NCBI GenBank assembly: GCA_045658965.1
Contig: JAZOVZ010000086.1
Coordinates: 50,957 to 114,956, forward strand
Source of the DNA: SVQP01 sp045658965
Lineage (GTDB): Bacteria > Bacillota > Clostridia > Oscillospirales > CAG-272
Length of the DNA: 64,000 nucleotides
Reading direction: 5' to 3'
The notes beneath the pieces were generated by a model. It was given only the letters and a program-made list of their open reading frames with translations, did not search any database and was not told the DNA's origin. Positions 33,614-41,574 of this stretch are shown in pieces. A program made the position numbers and the translations under genes. Each line of letters begins with the position of its first letter. Within the stretch, counting starts at the first letter, position 1.

Positions 33614-34846
33614 TCCCTCCGACTTATGCAATGCTACACCCAGCAGCTCACCGATGGCATCAATGTTCAGATTCGAGCCGATAACGCACAGTCTGCCGAT
33701 GATGCCTGCAGCACCCGTACGAATGTCGGGCTCACCGGGAACGTAGTCAAAGTGGATCCAGCTGCCGTCGTCCCCTGCTACGATGCCCTTTGCACGCAGT
33801 ACGATGCCGAATTTGCCCTCATCGCAAAGCTCGTCAAGCTGCTCAGCAAGCAGTTTTGCATTGAACTTAGCCGTGGTTTCTGCGCCTGCGCTGATGAATA
33901 CCTCGTCTGCATGGTGGTGATGGTGATGACCGCCGCAGCCGCAGCTGCAGGTCTCGTCATGCTCGTGATGATGGTGATGTTCGTGCTCATGCTCATGCTC
34001 ATGCTCGTGCTCATGATCATGGCAGCCGCACTCGCAGTGCTCATCATGATCGTGATGATGGTGATGTTCGTGCTCGTGCTCATGGTCATGGCAACCGCAC
34101 TCGCAATGGTCGTCATGGTCATGATGATGGTGATGCTCATGCTCATGCTCATGATCATGCTCATGGCAACCGCACTCGCAGTGCTCGTCATGATCGTGAT
34201 CATGGTGATGGTGGTGCGCATGCTCCAATCTTTCAAGCTCAGCCTGTAAAGTGTCCTTGCGCTCCATGGCTTCCAGCAGCTGCTCTGCGCTCAGAATATC
34301 CCAATCGGTCGTGACGATGGTTGCGGTAGTATTGTGCTCACGCAGCATTGCAACGCACTCGGAAATCTTCTTTTCGCTTGCAGTACCGGTATGAGAAAGC
34401 ACGATACAGCCTGCGTTGGCAACCTGATCGTTGAAAAACTCGCCGAAGTTTTTCATGTACATCTTGCACTTGCCTGCATCCACAACGGTAGTGAATGCAT
34501 TAAGCTCTGCGCCCTCTACGTGCAGATTCTGCACCGCTCTGATCACGTCGGACAGCTTGCCGACACCCGAGGGCTCGATCAGAATTCTGTCGGGTGCGTA
34601 CTGCTCCAGCACCTGCGTCAGCGCCTTACCAAAGTCGCCAACCAAGGAGCAGCAAATGCAGCCCGAATTCATTTCGTTGATCTGAATGCCTGCCTCTGCA
34701 AGAAAGCCGCCATCAATGCCGATCTCACCGAATTCGTTTTCGATCAGCACCAGCTTCTCTCCCTTGTAAGCCTGCTCGATCATCTTCTTGATCAGCGTGG
34801 TCTTACCCGCGCCCAAAAATCCGGAAAAAATATCTATCTTAGTCAT
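33611..34846 (-). CDS. CobW/G3E-family GTPase with a long His/Cys-rich metal-binding insert (metallochaperone)
   Basis: 411 aa. GTPase core ~1-208: Walker A IFSGFLGAGKTTLIKK, switch segment ENEFGEIGID, the metal-binding motif GCICCSLVGDF (~residues 62-72), EPSG and SHTG in place of NKxD. Residues 209-312 are almost entirely His, Asp, Glu and Cys, with HCECGC at ~222, 247 and 270 and CSCGC at ~300. The C-terminal CobW_C domain follows (~315-411). Such proteins deliver zinc (or nickel/cobalt) to target enzymes. The metal cannot be told from sequence. AAGGATTAAGATAAC precedes the ATG. Confidence 0.86.
   Translation of the reverse strand: MTKIDIFSGFLGAGKTTLIKKMIEQAYKGEKLVLIENEFGEIGIDGGFLAEAGIQINEMNSGCICCSLVGDFGKALTQVLEQYAPDRILIEPSGVGKLSDVIRAVQNLHVEGAELNAFTTVVDAGKCKMYMKNFGEFFNDQVANAGCIVLSHTGTASEKKISECVAMLREHNTTATIVTTDWDILSAEQLLEAMERKDTLQAELERLEHAHHHHHDHDHDEHCECGCHEHDHEHEHEHHHHHDHDDHCECGCHDHEHEHEHHHHHDHDEHCECGCHDHEHEHEHEHEHEHHHHHEHDETCSCGCGGHHHHHHADEVFISAGAETTAKFNAKLLAEQLDELCDEGKFGIVLRAKGIVAGDDGSWIHFDYVPGEPDIRTGAAGIIGRLCVIGSNLNIDAIGELLGVALHKSEG
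33911..34222. repeat. Tandem repeat encoding the His/Cys-rich insert
   Basis: Imperfect repeats of roughly 70-75 nt, each coding for a CxCGC cluster flanked by alternating His-Glu/His-Asp runs. Coding on the minus strand. Unequal crossing-over or slippage could change copy number without a frameshift. Confidence 0.85.
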
Positions 34847-34852
34847 GTTATC

Positions 34853-36541
34853 TTAATCCTTTTTCTTAGTGCCTCTGTATACGTAGTTGAGTCTGCCCAG
34901 AGGTGCGGCATCACCCTTATCGTAAAAGTCCTCAATGCTTGTCAGCTCTTCGGTGCTGTCCGCGACCTTGAACCAAACGGTAAAGTCGTCCTTGTCAAGA
35001 CCAATGACCGCGCGAGGTGCGATCACCAGCAGCATATTGCCCTGGCAGCGGTACACGATATCACCGAAATCAGCGGCACGCAAGCCATCCACAATGACAC
35101 CAACCGTACTGGTGCGGTCATCCACGGGCTTGTTGTTGAGCACGTACTGATATTCCTTACCGCCATCGGTATTGAGGTAAATTCTCAGCCAGGTACCCGT
35201 TCCGTCATAAGGCTTGACGTCTCCCTTGGTCACGATGCCGAAATAGATGAAATCGTCGTCGTGGCTGACGGTCACGCCCGTGATGGCATTGCGCTGGGTG
35301 TGATTTTCATATACGGTGCCATATCCCTTTGCTTCTCTTGCAAAATCACCGTCCGAGAAGTTGTGGTACTCTGCCCAGATCTCCTCTGCCTCGTCCTGCT
35401 CGGAATCGTTGTTGTAATCCACGGGCACAAGCTCGGCAAAGCTGTCGTATTCATCCACGCCCTTATACTTGCGAACGTAATCGACAAGCTGCATAAAGTA
35501 GTTATCAAAGTAGCCGCCGCGCATCATTTCAAGGTCACGGCTATATTCGTAGTTGGCACAGTCCACGAACATGATGGGTCTGTGCGGAAAGCCCTTCCAT
35601 CTGCCTGCGATCCATTCATTCCAGCCCGTGACAAGCACGATGGGCGGATCGGTTTCGATGGCGCGCTCAAACTGCTCGGCAAAATTATAGCCGTGGAGAT
35701 ACGCATCGGGATCGGGGTCGTTGTGCATATCGTGGAAACCGCGACCGTTGTTATCGGTCTCGCCATACATCACAGAGTCGCCAAAGCGCAGCTGCGGATG
35801 CTGGGCAACGGATACGTTGATGACCTCGTCCTCACCCTTGAGATTGGCAAACACGCGCTGCGGACGGGTAAAGTCCATCCAAGGCCAGCCGCCAAGCTTA
35901 TCGGGCTCATTGGGCCACTGCGACATTTTAATGTTAAAGAACTCTCTGCATTCGGCAGAGCACTCCTCCTCTATCGCGATGATAACAGGCTTGCCCTCAA
36001 AGTAGAACCACGTATCGGGGCAATATTTTGCCGCATAGATCTTGTCGTAGATCTCCTGCACGGTCTTGCCCGAGTGGGTATTGGTATAGAACATCACCTT
36101 GGGGATCTTCCAGCCGTCCTTGGCGTATTCGTCCAGCACGCGCATGACGAGCTTGACGTTATGCTCGTAAATGCAGGCATTGGTGGTATCAAAGAACAAA
36201 AAGTCAATGTCTGCCTGGATCAGCAGCTTCATGTGACGGCGCACGACCCACTCGTCATCCGAGTAGTAGTAGCCGTAGAAGGGTTCACCCCAATGGTGAT
36301 AGGTGCCGATCTTGCCCCAGTATTCCGCATCCACGTGCTCTCCCGCATCGGGGTGCTCTGCCGTGATCTTGGAAATATCGTAAGGCTTATGTCTGCCGTG
36401 CTCACCCAACCACAGGAAATAGAACATACCCACAAGGCGGCCTTCTCTGCGCGCGGGGGCGTTTTCGCGGTCTGCGGTCTTTCTGCCCAGCGCGTCGGTT
36501 GCCATCAAGGGGCCGTTGGCGTAATTCTTATACTGTTCCAT
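34853..36541 (-). CDS. Putative glycoside hydrolase (GH71/GH99-like barrel) with C-terminal beta-sandwich
   Basis: 562 aa, cytoplasmic. N-terminal barrel-like region: VGMFYFLWLGEHGRHKPYD, HHWGEPFYGYYYSDDEWVVRRH, IDFLFFDTTNACIYEHN, KVMFYTNTHSGKT, PIVLVTGWNEWIAGRW. These motifs resemble clan GH-A/GH71/GH99-type proteins; I do not recognise an exact family. The last ~180 residues (VTVSHDDDFIYFGIVTKGD, GTGTWLRIYLNTDGGKEYQY) look like a CBM9/DOMON-type binding domain. AAAGGAGTGTTATC precedes the ATG. It sits between DUF1667 and the G3E GTPase genes. Confidence 0.6.
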   Translation of the reverse strand: MEQYKNYANGPLMATDALGRKTADRENAPARREGRLVGMFYFLWLGEHGRHKPYDISKITAEHPDAGEHVDAEYWGKIGTYHHWGEPFYGYYYSDDEWVVRRHMKLLIQADIDFLFFDTTNACIYEHNVKLVMRVLDEYAKDGWKIPKVMFYTNTHSGKTVQEIYDKIYAAKYCPDTWFYFEGKPVIIAIEEECSAECREFFNIKMSQWPNEPDKLGGWPWMDFTRPQRVFANLKGEDEVINVSVAQHPQLRFGDSVMYGETDNNGRGFHDMHNDPDPDAYLHGYNFAEQFERAIETDPPIVLVTGWNEWIAGRWKGFPHRPIMFVDCANYEYSRDLEMMRGGYFDNYFMQLVDYVRKYKGVDEYDSFAELVPVDYNNDSEQDEAEEIWAEYHNFSDGDFAREAKGYGTVYENHTQRNAITGVTVSHDDDFIYFGIVTKGDVKPYDGTGTWLRIYLNTDGGKEYQYVLNNKPVDDRTSTVGVIVDGLRAADFGDIVYRCQGNMLLVIAPRAVIGLDKDDFTVWFKVADSTEELTSIEDFYDKGDAAPLGRLNYVYRGTKKKD

Positions 36542-36572
36542 GATAACACTCCTTTACCTGTATTTGTTGTAA

Positions 36573-36929
36573 TTATTCAACGTAAGAGGTTACGATGATA
36601 TCTGCGCCCGTACCAAGCAGGTTAGCAATGACCACGTCACCCTGCTTGACGGTAACGGGGGCTATGCAAGCGTTGATCTCCTTCATGCAATCAAACAGCA
36701 GCTCCTTGGGGACTGCCTTATTGGACTTGACGGCAACCACTTCACCGCTCTCGGTCATAACAGTGGTCGTCAGCGTTCTCGTGGGTGCGGTGCATTCCGC
36801 AACGGCATAATCCGTGCCGCGCTTGCAAGCGTTGCCCTTAACGCTCAGCACCTTTTTGTCCTCCAACTCCACGGTCAGCGTGCAGCCGCGGGGACAAATG
36901 ATACAAGTCATTTCTCTTTTATTTTCCAT
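36573..36929 (-). CDS. DUF1667 protein (small Cys-motif partner of GlpA/GlpB-like flavoproteins)
   Basis: 118 aa. N-terminal TCIICPRGCTLTVELEDKKV carries the conserved CxxCxxxC, with a fourth cysteine in VKGNACKRGTDYA, enough to bind a metal or Fe-S centre. The rest (APTRTLTTTVM, VAVKSNKAVPKELLFDCMKEI) matches DUF1667 as I know it. In Clostridia this gene habitually follows two FAD oxidoreductase genes, as here, forming a presumed anaerobic glycerol-3-phosphate dehydrogenase. Start ATG 36929 follows TGGAGATTATT. Confidence 0.86.
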   Translation of the reverse strand: MENKREMTCIICPRGCTLTVELEDKKVLSVKGNACKRGTDYAVAECTAPTRTLTTTVMTESGEVVAVKSNKAVPKELLFDCMKEINACIAPVTVKQGDVVIANLLGTGADIIVTSYVE

Positions 36930-36949
36930 AATAATCTCCATTCCACAAA

Positions 36950-37064
36950 GTTTTAAAATTTCACCGTGGAGCTTTGCTCCAAAAATGGGTTGGGTCCCAT
37001 TTTTAGGTGAGATTTAAGCGTGAATCGTAAAGTTATCAGATGGGTTGCGTGCGCTTTCACGCTA
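36950..37064 (-). repeat. Intergenic palindromic repeat, copy B
   Basis: Related to 33492-33613: GGAGC/GCTCC (36968-36980), AAAATGGG/CCCATTTT and then GCGTGAA (37018-37024)/TTCACGC (37056-37062) with 31 nt between. The outer arm again overlaps the upstream gene's stop codon. Confidence 0.62.
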
Positions 37065-38306
37065 TTCCTCCAATCCAATGGTTATAGTGCCCTCTGCCAG
37101 CTCGGCAAGCACCTGGGCGGTCAGCTTGACCGTCTCCATCTCACCGGGGGCGAGCTTGATCTTCTTTTTATTCGAAATGACGCGATCACCGCACTTGACC
37201 ACGACTCGCTTGTCGCGGAACACGTCGGCAACGCGGAAATAAACGGTGGTGTCCTGTGCGCTGGTGATCTTCTGCGGTACGGTATAGCGTACGCCGCCTA
37301 CGGGCTGCAAGGTAATATCCACGCGCTCGCTTTGCTTGTTAGCCAGATAATCGGCAGCAGCGCAGCCGGCGATCTCTGCTTCCTCGGATACGTAGTCCAC
37401 AAGGTCGTGCACGTGCAGCACGTTACCGCATGCAAACACACCGGGAATAGAGGTCTGTCTGCTCTGGTCGGTCACGGCGCCGCCCGTAATTCTGTCCATG
37501 GTAATGCCTGCGCCCTTGGTCAGCTCGTTTTCGGGCAGCAGACCGCAGGAAAGCAGCAGCGTGTCGCACGCGATATACTGCTCGGTCTCCTTGATGGGAT
37601 TGCGTCTCTCATCCACCTTGGCAATGGTCACGCCCGTGACTCTGTCCTTACCGTGGATCTGTACGACGGTGTGCGACAGCATCAGCGGAATGCCGAAATC
37701 ATTCAGACACTGCTCGATGTTACGCGCCAGACCGCCCGAATAAGGCATCAGCTCGCAAACTGCCTTGACCTTTGCACCCTCCAGCGTCATGCGGCGTGCC
37801 ATGATCAGACCGATATCGCCCGAGCCGAGGATAACGACCTCTTTACCGGGCATATAGCCCTTGATATTAACGTATTTCTGTGCAGTACCCGCGGTATAGA
37901 TACCCGAGGGACGTGCACCTGCGATATTCAGCGCACCCTTGGGACGCTCGCGGCAACCCATGGCGAGAATGATCGCCTCTGCTTGAATATGCATAATACC
38001 GTCGGTGGGATTGACTGCGGTGATCACCTTATCCTCGGTGATGCCGGTCACCATAGTGCCCACCTTATAAGGAATGCCCAGCTCCTTGACCTGCTCGGCA
38101 TAGCGAGCGGCATACTCGGGGCCTGTCAGCTCCTCACCGAATTTGTGAAGACCGAAGCCGTTATGAATGCACTGGCGCAGAATACCGCCCAGGTGCGCTT
38201 CACGCTCCAGGATCAGCAGATCGGTTACGCCTGCCTTATATGCGGCAACTGCCGCGCTCATGCCTGCGGGGCCGCCGCCGACGATTACAAGAGAAACCTT
38301 ACGCAT
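37062..38306 (-). CDS. FAD-dependent pyridine nucleotide-disulfide-type oxidoreductase (GlpB-like partner)
   Basis: 414 aa. FAD-binding SLVIVGGGPAGMSAAVAAY at the N-terminus; NAD-binding VVILGSGDIGLIMARRM (~residue 150); the second FAD motif IPGVFACGNVLHVHDLVDYVS (~residue 285). ILRQCIHNGFGLHKFGEELTG is typical of the flavoprotein coupled to GlpA-like dehydrogenases in Clostridia. It overlaps the end of the upstream dehydrogenase gene by 8 nt. Probably shuttles electrons from glycerol-3-phosphate oxidation. The C-terminal ~70 residues form a small domain. Confidence 0.87.
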   Translation of the reverse strand: MRKVSLVIVGGGPAGMSAAVAAYKAGVTDLLILEREAHLGGILRQCIHNGFGLHKFGEELTGPEYAARYAEQVKELGIPYKVGTMVTGITEDKVITAVNPTDGIMHIQAEAIILAMGCRERPKGALNIAGARPSGIYTAGTAQKYVNIKGYMPGKEVVILGSGDIGLIMARRMTLEGAKVKAVCELMPYSGGLARNIEQCLNDFGIPLMLSHTVVQIHGKDRVTGVTIAKVDERRNPIKETEQYIACDTLLLSCGLLPENELTKGAGITMDRITGGAVTDQSRQTSIPGVFACGNVLHVHDLVDYVSEEAEIAGCAAADYLANKQSERVDITLQPVGGVRYTVPQKITSAQDTTVYFRVADVFRDKRVVVKCGDRVISNKKKIKLAPGEMETVKLTAQVLAELAEGTITIGLEE

Positions 38307-39747
38307 CGTTCTTATCCCCCTTGGTTCTTCCGTAGTTAATAATAGATGCACCGCCCGACTTGGTGACCTGCTCGTAAGGAATGCCCATCTCTCTGGACAG
38401 AATCTCTACGATGATAGAGGAGCAGAAGCCTCCCTGGCATCTGCCCATGCCGCTTCTCGTGCGGCGCTTGACACCGTCCACGTCGCGTGCACCGGGATTG
38501 GTACGGATGGCTGCCACGATCTCGCCCTCGCTGACGCCCTCGCAACGGCAGACCATATTGCCGTAGGCAGGGTTTTCTTTGATGATCTCGTTCTTTTGCT
38601 CGTCGGTCATCTTACTGAATTTGATCGCGCCCTTGGTGCGTACGGGCGACCAATCTGCCTTTTTCTCAAGAGCCAAGCCCTCGAGAGCAAGCAGCTCTGC
38701 GCAATACTCTGCAAGTGCGGGTGCGCTGGTCAGACCGGGGCTTTCAATGCCGCCGAAGGTGATAAAGCCGGGAGCGGATGCATGGATGATAAAGTCACCC
38801 GTGCTGCCAACGGCACGCAAGCCGGTAAAGCTTGTAATGACAGCGTTAAAAGGAATGTTCTGCACGTATCTTGCACTCTGTGCGCGGATAGATGCAGTAC
38901 CTGCTGCCGTGGTATCAAGGTCTTCCTTATCGGTCAGTTCCTCTGCGGTAGGACCGAGCATAACGTTGCCGCCCGTGGTGGCGGTCACAAGGATGCCCTT
39001 ACCCTTGGGGGTGGGGGTGGAAAACAGAGTAAAGTTGGTCAAGGAAGGCGTGAACGCCTTGTCCAGCACCATATATTCACCGCGTCTGGGGTGAACGGTA
39101 AAGGAATCGTCACCGACCATAGCGGCGATCTTATCGGAATACAGACCTGCGCAGTTGACAACGTACTTGGCACGTACGGTCTGCTCTCCTGCATACAGCA
39201 CGTAAGCGTCGTCCTCACGCTCGATTCTGTCAACCTCAAAATTGCGGATAAACTCGGCACCGTTGTCCATTGCATGTCCAAGACCTGCATCGCAAAGCCC
39301 GAAGGGGCTGACGATGGCACCCGTGGGTGCGTAGAGTGCGCAGGTGACCTCCTCGGTCACGTGGGGCTCGAGTGCTACCACGCCCTCGCGGTCAAGCAGC
39401 TGCAGATCCTTCACGCCGTTTTTAACACCGCGCTCGTAAAGGTCGCCGAGGGTTGCCTTGTCCTCATCGGAATATCCAAGCACCAGCGAGCCGTTACGCA
39501 CGTATTTGACACCGAGGTCGCGGCAAACCTGCTCCATCATTTCAGAGCCGCGCACGTTAAATCTTGCCTTTAAGGTGCCGGGCTTTGCATCAAAGCCTGC
39601 GTGCACAATGGCACTGTTGGCACGGGATGCGCCCGTGCAGACGTCGTTTGCGCGATCAACAACGCAAACGTTCAGCTTATAAGCGGACAGCTCGCGCGCA
39701 CAAAGTGCACCGACCACACCCGCTCCGACGATACATACGTCAAACAT
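38299..39747 (-). CDS. FAD-dependent dehydrogenase of GlpA type with C-terminal BFD-like [2Fe-2S] domain
   Basis: 482 aa, first gene of a seven-gene operon. N-terminal DAO-type FAD domain: FDVCIVGAGVVGALCARELS, ANSAIVHAGFDAKPGTLKA, VNCAGLYSDKIAAMVG, FITFGGIESPGLTSAPALA. The C-terminal BFD-like domain (~400-470) has cysteines in VCRCEGVSEGEIV and GMGRCQGGFCSS, the usual four [2Fe-2S] ligands. Anaerobic glycerol-3-phosphate dehydrogenase is the likely activity; other hydroxy-acid substrates are possible. ATG 39747 follows GGAGGATTTTT. Confidence 0.88.
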   Translation of the reverse strand: MFDVCIVGAGVVGALCARELSAYKLNVCVVDRANDVCTGASRANSAIVHAGFDAKPGTLKARFNVRGSEMMEQVCRDLGVKYVRNGSLVLGYSDEDKATLGDLYERGVKNGVKDLQLLDREGVVALEPHVTEEVTCALYAPTGAIVSPFGLCDAGLGHAMDNGAEFIRNFEVDRIEREDDAYVLYAGEQTVRAKYVVNCAGLYSDKIAAMVGDDSFTVHPRRGEYMVLDKAFTPSLTNFTLFSTPTPKGKGILVTATTGGNVMLGPTAEELTDKEDLDTTAAGTASIRAQSARYVQNIPFNAVITSFTGLRAVGSTGDFIIHASAPGFITFGGIESPGLTSAPALAEYCAELLALEGLALEKKADWSPVRTKGAIKFSKMTDEQKNEIIKENPAYGNMVCRCEGVSEGEIVAAIRTNPGARDVDGVKRRTRSGMGRCQGGFCSSIIVEILSREMGIPYEQVTKSGGASIINYGRTKGDKNDA

Positions 39748-39798
39748 AAAAATCCTCCGTTTTCCCATAGTATGGCATTATATTATTATTCAAAATAT

Positions 39799-39827
39799 AT
39801 TATATCACCGATCCCCTTTCCCGTCAA
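39799..39827 (-). promoter_or_regulatory. Sigma-A promoter of the GlpA-like operon
   Basis: On the minus strand TTGACG, 17 nt, TATAAT, 51 nt upstream of the first ATG; divergent from the GH43-like gene's promoter. Confidence 0.82.
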
Positions 39828-39845
39828 GAAAATTCCGCGTTTTTA

Positions 39846-39874
39846 TTGACAAAATTTCATGCGTATGATACACT
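39846..39874 (+). promoter_or_regulatory. Sigma-A promoter of the GH43-like gene
   Basis: TTGACA, 17 nt, TACACT, 34 nt before the ATG at 39909. Confidence 0.78.
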
Positions 39875-39908
39875 AAAATCAAACAGTTCATACAAACAGG
39901 AGGTAGTT

Positions 39909-41525
39909 ATGTCAAAGCATTTCAAATTGAGATTGCCCGATGCGGGCAAGGACGTTTACATGCCCCGCGAAGGACAGACCTGGGGGTATCGCTACGGCCC
40001 CTCGATCATGGTCGAGGGCGACGTTTGCCGTGCATGGTTTGCCTCACCCGGAGATTGCTTTGAGGCAGACTGGTTTACTTACCGCGAATCGCGTGACAAG
40101 GGCGAAACTTGGACGACCGAGCGCGTGGTGCTTGTTCCTACGCCCGACTCTATGGACTGGTTCTCGGTTTGCGACCCTGCCGTATTCAAGTACGGTAAGT
40201 ATTATTATATCGGCTACACCTCCACCATTTTTGCCGACGGTGGCGGCGTTTGCAACAACGGCTTTGTGGCAAGAAGCGAGCATCCCGACGGCCCCTTCTT
40301 CAAATGGACGGGTGACGGCTGGGGTGAATACCGCGACGGCTGCGCATGGATGGGCAAGCCTGCTCCCATTATCTACTACGACGAGGATTGGCGCAACTGG
40401 GGCGCGGGTGAATTTTCATTCGTTGTCAAGGATGACGTACTGTACATCTACTACACCTGGACCTCCAAAAAGATCGACGGCAAAACCTATTCACAGACCC
40501 GCGTAGCAACTGCGGATATCACGCGCGAGGATTGGCCCGCAACCATCGTGCAGCACGGTGTTGCAGCGGTGCGCAATTCCACAAGCAACGACTCCTATGA
40601 CGTGGTGTACTGCGAGGAGCTTGACAAGTTCATTTCCCTTTCCACCGACAAGCGGTTTTCGAGGGAAAGCTTTTTGTCGGTTTCCGAGTCGGATGACGGC
40701 TTGCGCTTTACGCGCGTCAACGACATTCGCACAAACACCTGCTTCATGCTGCACAACTGCGGCATTTCGGGTGACGCGCAGCACCATATCAAGCAGAGCG
40801 ATACCCTGCTGCTGGGCTACGCCTATGGCAACCAATGGGGCAAGTGGGGCACGCGCATGCACAGATACGAATACGGGATGATGGACGAGGACTACTGCTC
40901 CGAGCTGGAGCTGCCCAACCTCGAAATGCCCACCGAGCTTTGGAAGCGCGAGGCAGAGCTGCCGCCCATCATTCTGACTGCCGAGAAGCCGCACTATTTG
41001 CGCGTCAAGCCCGGCATGAGCGCGCCTCTTGTATTTGTCACATATAACTCTTGCTACGAGCCAGAGATCATTGACGCGTCGCAGTTGACATTTGACAACT
41101 ATGACAAGTCCACCGTGGAAATCAAGGACGGCACGGTGGTCGGCAAAAACGTGGGATATACGTATGTCGACGCGCACCTTGGCAATCTTTGCGGTACGGT
41201 GCTTGTGTACGTGGATACGCCCGATACCTGTTACGATATCGAAACGCGCACGGTTGTTTCGTTTGAGCCGATGCTTGAGACCTACGTCATTTCCCTTTCC
41301 GATGGCGTCGCCAAGCAGCTGCGCGGTCTGGCTACATGGTCGGACGGCAAATGGTATGAAGTAAACCAACCCGAGCAGGGTGTGCGCTACCAAAACCACA
41401 ATCCCGAGCTGATTTCGGTCAACGAGCGCGGTGTGGTCACCCCCGTGGGCGGTATTGGCACAGGCAAGGTCACAGTACGCTGCGGGGATCAGGCGTTTGA
41501 CGTAAACGTGATTGTCACCGAATAA
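39909..41525 (+). CDS. GH43-like five-bladed propeller protein with C-terminal Ig-like domains
   Basis: 538 aa from ATG 39909 (AGGAGGTAGTT upstream). Residues ~1-350 have propeller-type blades: WGYRYGPSIMVEGDVCRAWFA, WFSVCDPAVFKYGKYYYIGYT, KPAPIIYYDEDWRNWGAGEFSF, DVLYIYYTWTS. This resembles GH43/GH117-like glycosidases; the acidic catalytic residues are not certain. Residues ~375-470 and ~495-538 look like Ig-like (Big-type) domains (LRVKPGMSAPLVFVTYNSC; LISVNERGVVTPVGGIGTGK). Unusually for such modules, no signal peptide is present. Monocistronic. Confidence 0.66.
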   Translation: MSKHFKLRLPDAGKDVYMPREGQTWGYRYGPSIMVEGDVCRAWFASPGDCFEADWFTYRESRDKGETWTTERVVLVPTPDSMDWFSVCDPAVFKYGKYYYIGYTSTIFADGGGVCNNGFVARSEHPDGPFFKWTGDGWGEYRDGCAWMGKPAPIIYYDEDWRNWGAGEFSFVVKDDVLYIYYTWTSKKIDGKTYSQTRVATADITREDWPATIVQHGVAAVRNSTSNDSYDVVYCEELDKFISLSTDKRFSRESFLSVSESDDGLRFTRVNDIRTNTCFMLHNCGISGDAQHHIKQSDTLLLGYAYGNQWGKWGTRMHRYEYGMMDEDYCSELELPNLEMPTELWKREAELPPIILTAEKPHYLRVKPGMSAPLVFVTYNSCYEPEIIDASQLTFDNYDKSTVEIKDGTVVGKNVGYTYVDAHLGNLCGTVLVYVDTPDTCYDIETRTVVSFEPMLETYVISLSDGVAKQLRGLATWSDGKWYEVNQPEQGVRYQNHNPELISVNERGVVTPVGGIGTGKVTVRCGDQAFDVNVIVTE

Positions 41526-41540
41526 ACCCACATATAAAAA

Positions 41541-41565
41541 ACCTTCGCACAGTACGTGCGAAGGT
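41541..41565. terminator. Bidirectional terminator between the GH43-like gene and the metallo-beta-lactamase lipoprotein gene
   Basis: 10-bp stem ACCTTCGCAC / GTGCGAAGGT with flanking A5 and T6 runs, between converging stops at 41525 and 41575. Confidence 0.92.
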
Positions 41566-41574
41566 TTTTTGTAA

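Noticed and set aside
33911..34222. Repeats resembling a CRISPR or satellite array
   Set aside because: They are in-frame coding repeats of the His-rich GTPase with imperfect, adjoining units and no spacers.
34334..36598. Plus-strand 754-codon open frame opposite the GH99/71-like and G3E genes
   Set aside because: Shadow of well-supported minus-strand genes; no ribosome-binding site, no domain, and its sequence mirrors the codon bias of the opposite strand.
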